From: Bacillus massilinigeriensis
GTDB lineage: Bacteria > Bacillota > Bacilli > Bacillales > Cytobacillaceae
Direction of reading: 5' to 3'
DNA: 64,000 nucleotides
Assembly (NCBI RefSeq): GCF_900111815.1
Contig: NZ_LT630004.1
Location: forward strand, 114,443 to 178,442
A model generated the notes under the pieces. That model was not told the DNA's origin and searched no databases. It worked only from the letters and a program-made list of their open reading frames with translations. Made by a program: the position numbers and the translations under genes. Below are positions 27,766-35,609 of the stretch, piece by piece. Position 1 is the stretch's first letter, and each line of letters opens with the position of its first letter.

Positions 27766-27793
27766 TGTTAACTAATTATATAATAGGTTAACA
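27766..27793 (-). promoter_or_regulatory. BirA operator and bio promoter
   Basis: TGTTAAC and GTTAACA form an inverted repeat separated by 14 bases, the classic BirA (biotin repressor) half-site arrangement. On the leftward strand the spacer contains TATTATATAATT, overlapping a -10 box. Bound BirA-biotinyl-AMP would therefore block transcription of bioD-bioA-bioY. Confidence 0.88.
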
Positions 27794-27819
27794 CATTTTA
27801 GCTGCGCTTGTAAAATTGA

Positions 27820-27848
27820 TTGACGGAGTTTTCAGATTATTATATACT
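27820..27848 (+). promoter_or_regulatory. Promoter of cystathionine synthase-like gene
   Basis: TTGACG, a 17-bp spacer and TATACT lie 35 bases before the start codon, back to back with the bio operator. Confidence 0.72.
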
Positions 27849-27882
27849 CTATCAATCAAATTTTTTTAGGCAGGTGGGAAGG

Positions 27883-29052
27883 TTGGAACAAAAATTCGAG
27901 ACGACCGTACTTCATGGCACGAAGAAAAATCAAGGAAATATTAAGAGCAAGACGATGCCGATATACCAGACATCTGCTTTTTCGTTCGGAGGTTTAGAGG
28001 AGCTGGAAGGGTATTATCATGGGGAGGGCAACTACCTTTATTCTCGTGTTGGCAACCCGAATACGGATGAGTTGGGAACGGCTGTCGCTGTGTTAGAAGG
28101 GGCACCTGTGGGTGTTGCTGCTTCATCAGGATTGTCTGCGATCCTTGCGGGAATTCTTGCAGTAGCCAAAAGCGGCGATCATATCGTAGCGGCTGCTGAT
28201 GTGTATGGCGGCAGTTATTTTATGCTGGAGTCGGAATTGAGGGATTTGGGTGTCGAGACGACGTTCGTGCCTTTCGGGGATCTGGGAAATGTGGAAAAGG
28301 CGATTCGACCGAATACAAAGCTGTTGTATACAGAGTCGATTACGAATCCGTTTCTTCGCGTGGAGAATATCGAAGGCGTTGTGGCGATTGCGAAGGAGCA
28401 CGGTTTGTACACGATGGTCGATAATACGTTCGCGACACCGTATCACTGCAAGCCATTTTTAACTGGTGTGGATCTTGTAGCGCATAGTGCTACAAAGTAT
28501 ATCGGAGGGCACAGTGACGTGACAGCGGGTGTTATCGTCGGTGAAGAGTCGCTGATGGCGAAGGTGCGGTCAAGGGTTGTGAACATGGGCAGTAATCTGA
28601 GTCCTTTTGAGGCATGGCTTGCGTGCAGAGGTTTAAAGACGCTGGCGCTTAGAATGAAGGCGCAGTCTGGAAATGCGTGCAAGCTAGCGGAAGCGCTGCG
28701 GGAAAACGAAGGCGTGGAAGAGGTTTATTACCCCTTCGGGGAAGTTGGGGCGGATGCTGGCGATGGTGCTCGCGATTGCGGTGGTTATGGTGCAGTAGTG
28801 ACTATTAGGCTTGCTGGCGCGGTGAATGTGGATAGATTTTTTTCATCGTTACAATGGGTGAAGATTGTGCCAACGCTTGCAGGCGTGGAAACTTCCGTTT
28901 CTCATCCTTTGACTACATCGCATAGAGCGCTTCCTAAAGAGGCGCAGGAGGCTTTGGGAATCACGAACGCGGTGGTCAGAATATCAGTCGGGATTGAGGA
29001 TAGCGGGGACATTGTTCGAGTATTTGAAAGTGCGATTCGGGCAGGGCTTTGA
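27883..29052 (+). CDS. Cystathionine gamma-synthase/lyase-family PLP enzyme
   Basis: Trans-sulfuration PLP enzyme of 389 residues. It uses O-acyl-homoserine or cystathionine in Cys/Met metabolism. PLP contacts are visible: YSRVGNPNTDEL, ASSGLSAI, DNTFATPY, and the lysine in HSATKYIGGHSDVTAG. The C-terminal SVGIEDSGDIV is standard. The SVSHPLTTSHRALP stretch is common to cystathionine synthases, lyases and methionine gamma-lyases, so the exact reaction is open. TTG 27883 follows AGGTGGGAAGG. No S-box or T-box leader is seen; the promoter is only 35 bases upstream. It is divergent from the biotin genes. Confidence 0.85.
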   Translation: MEQKFETTVLHGTKKNQGNIKSKTMPIYQTSAFSFGGLEELEGYYHGEGNYLYSRVGNPNTDELGTAVAVLEGAPVGVAASSGLSAILAGILAVAKSGDHIVAAADVYGGSYFMLESELRDLGVETTFVPFGDLGNVEKAIRPNTKLLYTESITNPFLRVENIEGVVAIAKEHGLYTMVDNTFATPYHCKPFLTGVDLVAHSATKYIGGHSDVTAGVIVGEESLMAKVRSRVVNMGSNLSPFEAWLACRGLKTLALRMKAQSGNACKLAEALRENEGVEEVYYPFGEVGADAGDGARDCGGYGAVVTIRLAGAVNVDRFFSSLQWVKIVPTLAGVETSVSHPLTTSHRALPKEAQEALGITNAVVRISVGIEDSGDIVRVFESAIRAGL

Positions 29053-29063
29053 TTTTTCATCAT

Positions 29064-29088
29064 GTTTAGACTTACATGAGGCGGGTAG
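29064..29088 (+). promoter_or_regulatory. SigB-type promoter
   Basis: GTTTAG, a 13-bp spacer and GGGTAG fit the SigB consensus (GTTTAA, 12-14, GGGWAW), 46 bases before a general stress protein gene. Confidence 0.75.
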
Positions 29089-29134
29089 TTTTACATATGA
29101 AGATGACAACAACCCGTCTAAAGGAGGAATAAAT

Positions 29135-29800
29135 ATGAATTTGAAAATGAATGAACATGAAAAGCACCTTGTTGGAGTTTACAATAATGAGCGCGATGCG
29201 ATTGACGCAATTGAAGACCTGAAGAGACAGGGCTACAGCACGGAGGATATTTCCGTCATTGGCCGTAATGATGATGATGTGGAAGATATCAACGATGCCA
29301 CTGGTACAAAAACGGAGGAAGGCTTAGCTGCTGGAGCGGCTGCAGGTGGCGCGCTCGGCGGCATTGCCGGATTGCTTGCAGGTATCGGTGCATTAGCGAT
29401 TCCTGGAATCGGGCCAATCGTGGCTGCGGGTCCTATCGCTGCAACTTTGACTGGAGCTGCAGTTGGCGCAGGCGCAGGCGGACTTGCGGGAGCGCTGATC
29501 GGAATGGGCATTCCGGAAGAAGAAGCAGACCGTTATGAAGGCTATGTGAAGGAAGGCAAGATTCTTGTTGTGGTAGAGCGTCGTGATGACTTGCGTGGGC
29601 GCGGGTCTTATGATGCAGACGCAAATGCGAACCTCACTGGAGGGACGATGACTTCTAACATGCCAAATGACGGTATCAGGGGCGACGCAAACGCACCAAG
29701 TGCTGGCGGTGTGTCCATGACGGACGGCGATATTGCTGAACCGCCACTCACATCCAACAACCCAGCAAATCCAAGAGTCACCGGCCGCAAAGACTTCTAA
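29135..29800 (+). CDS. yflT: General stress protein 17M (YflT-like)
   Basis: A 221-residue stress protein. The N-terminal domain has the GSP17M/YflT pattern VGVYNNERDAIDAIEDLKRQGY followed by ISVIGRND. A long Gly/Ala-rich middle section (about 60-125), hydrophobic enough to associate with membranes, follows, then the GIPEEEADRYEGYVKEGKILVVVE segment typical of the family. The final 60 residues are a disordered Asn/Gly/Pro-rich tail. AAAGGAGG lies before ATG 29135. B. subtilis yflT belongs to the SigB regulon, and a SigB-type promoter lies here too. Molecular function is unknown. Confidence 0.85.
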   Translation: MNLKMNEHEKHLVGVYNNERDAIDAIEDLKRQGYSTEDISVIGRNDDDVEDINDATGTKTEEGLAAGAAAGGALGGIAGLLAGIGALAIPGIGPIVAAGPIAATLTGAAVGAGAGGLAGALIGMGIPEEEADRYEGYVKEGKILVVVERRDDLRGRGSYDADANANLTGGTMTSNMPNDGIRGDANAPSAGGVSMTDGDIAEPPLTSNNPANPRVTGRKDF

Positions 29801-29845
29801 TGAAGCACCGTGGTAAAGCACAACACCGTGGTAAAGCACAACACC

Positions 29846-29905
29846 GTGCCTGACCCCCGGTCTGGTAAAGAGGTAAAGTGCGAAAGCGTGCCTGACCCCC
29901 AACGC
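29846..29905 (+). repeat. REP-like repeats, two direct copies
   Basis: Copies at about 29846-29862 and 29884-29905, separated by GGTAAAGAGGTAAAG. Just before them GTAAAGCACAACACCGTG is duplicated in tandem. They lie directly downstream of the stress gene. Confidence 0.85.
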
Positions 29906-30026
29906 GGTAAAGAGGTAAAGTAAAGAAGTTTCCTGAAGGAACGTTCCTTTCCTCATTTGGTGAAGGTTGTATATAATTCTTTCGGACAGACTTTCGTTTG
30001 TCCACATGGAGGAATCCATCAAGTGC

Positions 30027-30062
30027 AAAAGAGCTGTGGATCACTTATTCCACAGCTCTTTT
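30027..30062 (+). terminator. Terminator downstream of stress gene
   Basis: AAAAGAGCTGTGGA pairs perfectly with TCCACAGCTCTTTT around an 8-base loop. It can act in either direction. Confidence 0.85.
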
Positions 30063-30118
30063 GCTGTTGTTTTGTATTATATAGCATAGCGTGCTGGGGT
30101 AATTTGGTAAAGGGGAAA

Positions 30119-30182
30119 AGCGTGCCTGACCCCCGGCGCGTTGAAGAGGTAAAGTAAAAAAGCGTGCCTGACCCCCTTGTGC
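30119..30182 (+). repeat. REP-like repeats, two direct copies
   Basis: Copies at 30119-30140 and about 30161-30182, the second diverging after GACCCCC. Apart from the repeats and the hairpin, nothing coding is seen between 29801 and 30326. Confidence 0.85.
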
Positions 30183-30326
30183 GGTTATGTCTACGTTGAT
30201 AAATGATGGCATCGTAGGGAGTAAAAGAGATTTATTATCACAGTGATGAGATTATTATGGTATTTATTGGTTGTTGAATAAAATTTAGCATTTTTCTCAT
30301 CCTAATTTGGGAGGAGGATTGAGAAA

Positions 30327-30932
30327 ATGTTGAAAAAGATGTTTTTTACCTTGGCTGTTTTGTTGTTGCTTCCTACCATTTCCTTTGCACAGCAGGTTTA
30401 TACAGTACAGCCGGGAGATACAATGTGGAAAATTTCTGTAAGGTATGAGGTAGGGCTTTCGGAAATTATTAATGCAAATAGGCAAATTAGGAATCCCGCT
30501 CTAATTTATCCAGGGCAAAAGTTGACGATACCTGAAGTCAGTGCATCTAAAAATGTGGAATATCAGGTGATTCAGCTGACAAATCAGGAGAGAGCTAAGA
30601 ATGGACTCAAGCCGCTAGCTGCAGATTGGCAAGTATCCAGAGTTGCAAGGTACAAATCTATTGATATGAGGGATAAAAATTATTTCTCCCATACGAGCCC
30701 GACATATGGCAGCCCTTTTAATATGATGAAGAACTTTGGAATCAACTACAGAAGCGCTGGAGAAAACATTGCTGCTGGTCAACGGACACCTCAAGAGGTA
30801 GTAAGGGCCTGGATGAACAGTCCAGGGCACCGTGCCAACATTCTCAATGCGAACTATACGCATATTGGTGTAGGATATGCTTCAGGCGGCTCTTACGGGC
30901 ACTATTGGACTCAAATGTTTATCTCGAAATAA
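30327..30932 (+). CDS. Secreted LysM-CAP domain protein
   Basis: A 201-residue exported protein. The signal peptide (1-21) ends at SFAQQ, then one LysM peptidoglycan-binding repeat (about 23-68, YTVQPGDTMWKISVRYEV...YPGQKLTIP), then a CAP/SCP domain (about 78-200). The CAP motifs are LTNQERAKNGLKPL, YFSHTSPTYG, AGENIAAGQ, WMNSPGHRANILN and the final GYGHYWTQMF-like strand (here SYGHYWTQMFI). Relatives in Bacillus include YkwD, SafA-type and spore-coat-linked proteins; CAP proteins have no agreed enzymatic role in bacteria. GGGAGGAGG precedes the ATG. Monocistronic. Confidence 0.9.
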   Translation: MLKKMFFTLAVLLLLPTISFAQQVYTVQPGDTMWKISVRYEVGLSEIINANRQIRNPALIYPGQKLTIPEVSASKNVEYQVIQLTNQERAKNGLKPLAADWQVSRVARYKSIDMRDKNYFSHTSPTYGSPFNMMKNFGINYRSAGENIAAGQRTPQEVVRAWMNSPGHRANILNANYTHIGVGYASGGSYGHYWTQMFISK

Positions 30933-30942
30933 ACTGCTACAG

Positions 30943-30983
30943 GAAGAGGCCGGCGAAATCGCCGGCCTCTTCGCTATTTTTGT
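30943..30983 (+). terminator. Terminator after LysM-CAP gene
   Basis: AGAGGCCGGC pairs with GCCGGCCTCT. The T-run is delayed (TTCGCTATTTTTG). Confidence 0.8.
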
Positions 30984-31003
30984 TGCTTTACCGCACTACT
31001 ACA

Positions 31004-31062
31004 CCGGGGGTCAGGCACGCAGCACCAGAGCACCGCACCACCGCACCGGGGGTCAGGCACGC
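31004..31062 (-). repeat. REP-like repeats, two inverted-orientation copies
   Basis: Two copies in reverse orientation (CCGGGGGTCAGGCACGC) at 31004-31020 and 31045-31062, separated by CACC/GCACC-rich sequence, between the CAP gene and the lia operon. Confidence 0.85.
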
Positions 31063-31192
31063 TTTATTTAAGTAAAGCGCCATTTGGTCCTATGGGGAAT
31101 CGGTCGCAGGTCTTAGTGTGAAATCAAGCGTGGGGTCGTTATGGCTTTTTTGGCCGCGGGGTATGATGGAATCAAGAAAGGAGGGAGCGAAC

Positions 31193-31537
31193 ATGAAAAA
31201 ATTTGGTTTGCTGGTAGCAGGAGGTATCGCGGCCATTGTCTTGATCGCCAACATCGGCTCGCTAATCGGGTTGGCCATCAGCATCGTATTAATGTACCTT
31301 GTGCTGAAACAGTTCCTGAAAGCGGGCAGCACCTTCAAAAAAGTCATGTGGGCCATCCTCGGTCTGGTCATCCTGTCAACAGCCATCGGCAACGTACCCG
31401 CATTTTTTGGCCTGGCGGGAGCAGCGGTACTCTATCTCGTCTATAAAAAATGGTCTGAGCCGAAAACATTCGATTTTAAAGAAGACAACGATCCGTTCGA
31501 CAATTTTGAAAAGCAATGGGCTGAACTAAACAAGTAA
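31193..31537 (+). CDS. liaI: LiaI-like small membrane protein
   Basis: A 114-residue membrane protein with about three hydrophobic segments (LLVAGGIAAIVLIANIGS, GLAISIVLMYLVLKQF, FFGLAGAAVLYLVYKK) and an acidic, Phe-rich C-terminal tail (DFKEDNDPFDNFEKQW). It is the first gene of a liaIHFSR-type operon and immediately precedes a PspA/LiaH protein, so it is the likely membrane anchor for LiaH. It is shorter and different in detail from B. subtilis LiaI and is assigned mainly by position. AAAGGAGGG before ATG 31193. The leader at 31085-31130 holds GGTCCTA and GGTCTTAG elements that might be a LiaR operator, but I cannot confirm this. Confidence 0.72.
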   Translation: MKKFGLLVAGGIAAIVLIANIGSLIGLAISIVLMYLVLKQFLKAGSTFKKVMWAILGLVILSTAIGNVPAFFGLAGAAVLYLVYKKWSEPKTFDFKEDNDPFDNFEKQWAELNK

Positions 31538-31558
31538 AAGAAAAAGGAGAGGATAGAC

Positions 31559-32206
31559 ATGAACAACTTCATTAACCGTATGAAAAATATCGTTATGGCA
31601 GATCTTCACGAGGCTTTGGAAAAAAAGGAAAAACAAAACCCGATTGGTCTTCTTAATCAGTATTTGCGCGATTGCGAACGGGAAACAGATAAGGTGAAAA
31701 AGCTGATTGAACGCCATCGCCAGCTTCACGTACAGTTCGAAAAGGAACTCAAACTTGCAGCTAACATGGCTGAAAAACGCAAACGTCAAGCAGACATTGC
31801 CGCAGCGGCTGGTGAGGCACAGCTCCAATCCTTCGCCACCTTAGAGCAAGCACAGTATGAACAAAGAACGGAGCGTCTGCGCGCGTCGCTTTCAGAGGTG
31901 AAAGCCCAGATTTCCGAATTGGAGCAAAAATACGAAGAAATGAAGCACAAGTTAAAAGATATGCATATCAGAAGGCTTGAGTTAATGGGAAAAGAAAATG
32001 CTACAAAGGCAAATCGCAGGATGGACATGGTGATTCATACTGATAAATATGAAGAAACCGCCGGCTCCAGATTTGCTGAAATCGACGAATACCTCGAACG
32101 GCTTGAACAGGAAGCGGACCGAAACTATATGCACTCCACCATCGACAGCCGCATCGCCCAGCTCGAAAAAGAACAAAAAAATCAGGAAACCCATACTATT
32201 TCCTAA
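31559..32206 (+). CDS. liaH: Phage-shock/PspA-family protein LiaH
   Basis: A 215-residue coiled-coil protein of the PspA/IM30 family, which forms large rings that protect the cytoplasmic membrane under envelope stress. Family features are the amphipathic N-terminus FINRMKNIVMADLHEALEK, PIGLLNQYLRDCERE and long heptad helices (EKQNP through MKHKLKDMHIRRLELMGKENA). ATG 31559 lies behind AAAAAGGAGAGG. It is 21 bases after liaI and is therefore coexpressed. A hairpin without T-run follows, which may reduce readthrough into liaFSR, as in B. subtilis where liaIH are made in excess. Confidence 0.9.
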   Translation: MNNFINRMKNIVMADLHEALEKKEKQNPIGLLNQYLRDCERETDKVKKLIERHRQLHVQFEKELKLAANMAEKRKRQADIAAAAGEAQLQSFATLEQAQYEQRTERLRASLSEVKAQISELEQKYEEMKHKLKDMHIRRLELMGKENATKANRRMDMVIHTDKYEETAGSRFAEIDEYLERLEQEADRNYMHSTIDSRIAQLEKEQKNQETHTIS

Positions 32207-32226
32207 ACACAACGTGGTATCCTAAA

Positions 32227-32255
32227 GAGAGGCGCAGAAATTCTTCCGCGCCTCT
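32227..32255 (+). terminator. Possible attenuating hairpin between liaH and liaF
   Basis: AGAGGCGC pairs with GCGCCTCT but is followed by TGAATC rather than a T-run. It may stabilise the liaIH message or partially terminate. Confidence 0.5.
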
Positions 32256-32321
32256 TGAATCATTCAAAAAATTGCCGGATCCTTCATAGAGCTATGACAG
32301 CAATCAAGAAAGAAAGCGGGG

Positions 32322-33059
32322 ATGGACATGCTTAAAAATAAAAAAGACTATATAGGCTGGATTGTGATTATCAGCATTGTTCTTCTGCTGCTTGAGATTG
32401 CTTTCTTTAACCAAGGACTGATTTTCTCCCTTCCTATTTCCGGTGCAATGGCTTATTTTGGTTGGAAAAAGATGCCTCGCAAGTTCGGAAAGCTGCTATT
32501 TTGGATCGGGCTGCTTATTTTAGCAAGCAGCATCCTCGGCATGATGATATTTCGATTTTTCCTGTTCGCTTTCCTTTTATATTTAATTATCGAATTTGCC
32601 CAATCAAAGAAAAATCCGCAAAAGATCACACCAGTATTCATACAGCCAAAAGAAGAATCGTCACAAACAACAATCGTGGTAAAAAAGCCGCTTTTTCAAA
32701 ACCAGTTGTTTGGACACCAACAGACACAAAGCCATGTTTATGAATGGAACGATATCAACATTTTTACTGGTATCGGTGACAGCATTATTGATTTTAGTTA
32801 TACAGTCCTGCCAAAGGGTGAATCGGTTGTCTATATCCGTAGCCTCATTGGAAGCATTAAAGTTTTTATCCCATATGATATAGAAGTATGCATCAGCCAA
32901 GCAACACTTGCAGGCTCGATCGATGCGCTCGACCATCATGATGGAAAAATTTTTAACCAGAATCGCCTTCTTAAGACTCCTGATTATGATGGAGCTCCAC
33001 AGAGGATTAAGATTGTAACATCCATGATAGTTGGGGACTTAGAGGTGAAAAGGATATGA
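32322..33059 (+). CDS. liaF: LiaF, inhibitor of the LiaRS system
   Basis: A 245-residue membrane protein. Four hydrophobic segments fill the first 95 residues, then a cytoplasmic or surface domain of the LiaF/VraT type with EWNDINIFTGIGDSIIDFSYTVLPKGE and [11 protein letters not shown]. In B. subtilis LiaF keeps the kinase LiaS inactive when no cell-wall stress is present. The last 4 bases overlap the liaS start, indicating translational coupling. B. subtilis has liaG between liaH and liaF; it is absent here. Confidence 0.9.
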   Translation: MDMLKNKKDYIGWIVIISIVLLLLEIAFFNQGLIFSLPISGAMAYFGWKKMPRKFGKLLFWIGLLILASSILGMMIFRFFLFAFLLYLIIEFAQSKKNPQKITPVFIQPKEESSQTTIVVKKPLFQNQLFGHQQTQSHVYEWNDINIFTGIGDSIIDFSYTVLPKGESVVYIRSLIGSIKVFIPYDIEVCISQATLAGSIDALDHHDGKIFNQNRLLKTPDYDGAPQRIKIVTSMIVGDLEVKRI

Positions 33060-34105
33060 ATAGCATTTTGCGGCAGGCTATCGGCGGAATATTCGTAAGC
33101 GTCCTGTTCCTCCTTTTTCTGACGGGAACCTATATCTATGTTTTTCCGCTAAAAACCATCGGTGATTTATGGGAACAGGAGGTGTTCGATATTCCCTTTA
33201 TCCTGTTCACCGCCTCCGTCAGCATCATGATTGGATTGCTGCACGGGTTGTTTTCAGGCTTTTTCCATTACCGACAGTACCAAAAAATTGACCAATGGCT
33301 TTTTAGTCTGGAAGAAGGAAAATCTTCACATCAGGAAGATGTCGCTATGCTTCAGGAAGTAACCAACATATTTGAGCGGATTGGCAGGCTCCAGAAGCAA
33401 ATCTCTGATAAAGCGAAGCTCTCTCAGCGCCTCGCAACGGAAAAAGCGGAGGAGCAGGAGGTGAGAATCCAGGAAATCATTTCACAGGAGCGGAATCGGC
33501 TGGCACGCGAGCTGCATGATTCCGTGAGCCAGCAGCTTTTTGCGGCTTCGATGATGATGTCTGCGATCAACGAGCAAAATGAAGGAGGGGAGGATAACCT
33601 TCAAGCAAAACAGCTTAAAATGGTGGAAGAGATGGTTCAGCAGTCTCAGCTTGAAATGAGGGCGCTCTTATTGCATCTCCGCCCAGCGGCGCTCAAGGGA
33701 AAGAGCCTGCAGGAGGGAATGGATGATCTGTTGATGGAGCTGCAGCAAAAGGTATCTATGAAGATTTCCTGGAAAGTGGAATCCTTCCCGCTAGATAAAG
33801 GTGTGGAGGATCACCTTTTTCGCATATTGCAGGAAGGTGTATCAAATACATTGCGACATTCCAAAGCAGATGAGCTGGACGTCCTCCTTGTAAAAAGGGA
33901 TGACCTGGTGATATTGCGCGTCACAGATGATGGTGTCGGTTTCGAGCCGGAAAACGGGAAAGCGGGCTCTTATGGTTTACAGAATATGTACGAACGTGCT
34001 GGAGAAATAGGCGGCACGCTGAAGATTGTCAGTGTGAAAAACAAAGGCACCAAGCTTGAGGTAAAGGTGCCTATCTTGCATACAGCAGGTGATAAAAATG
34101 ATTAA
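33056..34105 (+). CDS. liaS: Sensor histidine kinase LiaS
   Basis: An intramembrane-sensing NarL-type kinase of 349 residues that responds to antibiotics blocking the lipid II cycle (bacitracin, nisin, daptomycin in relatives). Two transmembrane segments (about 8-30 and 47-72) enclose a very short outer loop. A HAMP-like coiled region is followed by the HisKA_3 box [19 protein letters not shown] with the phosphoacceptor histidine, and then the HATPase domain with [10 protein letters not shown] and DDGVGF...GSYGLQNM. It overlaps both liaF and liaR. Confidence 0.92.
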   Translation: MNSILRQAIGGIFVSVLFLLFLTGTYIYVFPLKTIGDLWEQEVFDIPFILFTASVSIMIGLLHGLFSGFFHYRQYQKIDQWLFSLEEGKSSHQEDVAMLQEVTNIFERIGRLQKQISDKAKLSQRLATEKAEEQEVRIQEIISQERNRLARELHDSVSQQLFAASMMMSAINEQNEGGEDNLQAKQLKMVEEMVQQSQLEMRALLLHLRPAALKGKSLQEGMDDLLMELQQKVSMKISWKVESFPLDKGVEDHLFRILQEGVSNTLRHSKADELDVLLVKRDDLVILRVTDDGVGFEPENGKAGSYGLQNMYERAGEIGGTLKIVSVKNKGTKLEVKVPILHTAGDKND

Positions 34106-34730
34106 AGTGGTTTTTGTCGATGATCATGAGATGGTTCGTATCGGCGTATCTTCCTATTTATCTGCCCAGCCTGATATTGAAGTGATTGGGGAAGCGGACA
34201 ATGGACGGACCGGTGTGGAAATGGCTTTAAAATTAAGACCGGATATTATTCTGATGGATCTTGTCATGAAAGAAATGGACGGAATTGAGGCGACGAGGCG
34301 AATTATCGAGGAGTGGCCTGAAGCAAAGATTATCGTCGTGACAAGCTTTTTGGATGATGAAAAAGTATACCCCGCACTTGAGGCTGGCGCGACAAGCTAT
34401 ATGCTGAAAACTTCTAAGGCGAGTGAAATTGCTAATGCCATTAGAACGACCTATCATGGTCAGCCTGTACTCGAGCCGGAAGTGACCGGGAAAATGATGC
34501 GAAAGATGCGGAAGAGGAATGAAATGCTCCCGCACGAAGAACTGACAGAACGTGAAATGGAAGTCCTGCTGCTGATTGCGGAGGGAAAGGCGAATCAGGA
34601 AATCGCCGACGAGCTGTTCATCGCACTGAAAACAGTGAAAACCCATGTCAGCAACATCCTGAGCAAGCTGAACGTACAAGACCGTACCCAAGCCGTCATT
34701 TACGCATTCAAGCACAGACTGGCCAAATAA
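34098..34730 (+). CDS. liaR: Response regulator LiaR
   Basis: NarL/FixJ-type regulator of 210 residues. The receiver domain has phosphoacceptor D54 in ILMDLVM, the acidic pair VDDHE, and the conserved Lys in MLKTSKASE. The C-terminal LuxR-type helix-turn-helix reads [43 protein letters not shown] in the usual places. ATG 34098 is used, with AGGTGA just upstream; a GTG at 34089 is possible. It overlaps liaS by 8 bases. Phosphorylated LiaR would activate the liaI promoter. A REP-like repeat begins 4 bases after the stop. Confidence 0.92.
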   Translation: MIKVVFVDDHEMVRIGVSSYLSAQPDIEVIGEADNGRTGVEMALKLRPDIILMDLVMKEMDGIEATRRIIEEWPEAKIIVVTSFLDDEKVYPALEAGATSYMLKTSKASEIANAIRTTYHGQPVLEPEVTGKMMRKMRKRNEMLPHEELTEREMEVLLLIAEGKANQEIADELFIALKTVKTHVSNILSKLNVQDRTQAVIYAFKHRLAK

Positions 34731-34734
34731 AGGC

Positions 34735-34800
34735 AAGCGTGCCTGACCCCCGGCGTGGTGAAGCAATAAAGCAACGCAGCGTTCCTGACCCCCGGCGCGG
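34735..34800 (+). repeat. REP-like repeats, two direct copies
   Basis: Copies at 34735-34758 and 34778-34800; the second has TTCC in place of TGCC. They lie immediately after liaR, where a terminator would be expected and none else is obvious. Confidence 0.85.
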
Positions 34801-34919
34801 TGATAGGATAAAGCGCCATGGGGTCATTGCTTCTAACCATTCCTTGCTTTATTACATCACCACACTGCAACACAAAACACTGTACCATCCCGATTACCTA
34901 TAAAAACCCCCGGGCTTTC

Positions 34920-35129
34920 TTAAGTTAATCGCCTCATCCGGGGGTCGTACTTGTCTAGGCGCACAAGCATTTCGCTTAGCGCTATATTGATTACTTCTCG
35001 TTCCTTAAATTCTTGCACCAGCTCGGATTTGAATTTAGTTTCCGTTATAGTTTGCTGTTTATTTAAATGCTCCTTTATTTGGTCGCACATCCAGAGCTGA
35101 TAATCAGAAAGCGTTAAACATTTATGCAT
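34920..35129 (-). CDS. Hypothetical protein, 69 residues
   Basis: A small charged helical protein: YQLWMCDQIKEHL, then KFKSELVQEFKEREVINIALSEMLVRLDKYDP and a basic end (RMRRLT). It has no signal or membrane segment. AAAGGAG lies 8 bases before ATG 35129, which supports a real gene; the frame also opens 9 bases upstream with a worse start. The last codons are part of a hairpin (ACCCCCGG with CCGGGGGT followed by T5) so the terminator is embedded in the gene's end. I do not recognise the family. Confidence 0.6.
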   Translation of the reverse strand: MHKCLTLSDYQLWMCDQIKEHLNKQQTITETKFKSELVQEFKEREVINIALSEMLVRLDKYDPRMRRLT

Positions 35130-35296
35130 GCAACCCACTCCTTTATTCTCCCATTACCCGCTTAAATGCCTGTCATAAACAGTTTATGAAAATGATAACA
35201 CTTCCAATTATCGGGAGTTGTAGGGTGCATTTGGACAGCAAAATTCTAACCTATTTCCATCTTCATACCATTCACGGCCCGAAAGTAATTCCGAAC

Positions 35297-35410
35297 TCAA
35301 CCAGACTGAACTCAACCAAACTGAACTCAACCGAACTGAACTCAACCGAACTGAACTCAACCAAACTGAACTCAACCAAACTGAACTCAACCGAACTGAA
35401 CTCAACCCAA
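35297..35410. repeat. 15-bp tandem repeat (CTGAACTCAACCRAA)
   Basis: About seven near-identical 15-bp units of the form CTGAACTCAACC(A/G)AA lie head to tail, differing at one position. They occupy the gap between the small leftward gene and the flippase gene. The unit is not part of a credible gene; the surrounding open frame has no ribosome site. A good candidate for length variation between strains. The rest of 35130-35609 shows no other feature. Confidence 0.9.
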
Positions 35411-35609
35411 CCGAACCTCTATCCATCACCCACTGCACTACTCCCAAAACCCTTGCCCACACCTGTCCTTCGCCACATCCAGCGCGGCCACAGCCAGCGC
35501 GCCTACATCCTCCCCAATCCAACTAACCATTCCCCACACTTATTAATATTTCCCCAGGTTGTCTCATAGATATAGAAAAGCACTGCAAGACACACAAAGG
35601 GGAGCGTTT

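Noticed and set aside
29393..30028. 211-codon frame antisense to the stress protein gene
   Set aside because: Shadow of a Gly/Ala-rich gene and flanking repeats. It has no start site.
31085..31130. LiaR operator upstream of liaI
   Set aside because: GGTCCTA and GGTCTTAG elements are suggestive, but I cannot match a full consensus with confidence, so it is mentioned only in the liaI entry.
35186..35569. 127-codon frame through the 15-bp tandem repeat
   Set aside because: 15 is a multiple of 3, so the frame stays open by arithmetic. There is no ribosome site and the composition is low-complexity.
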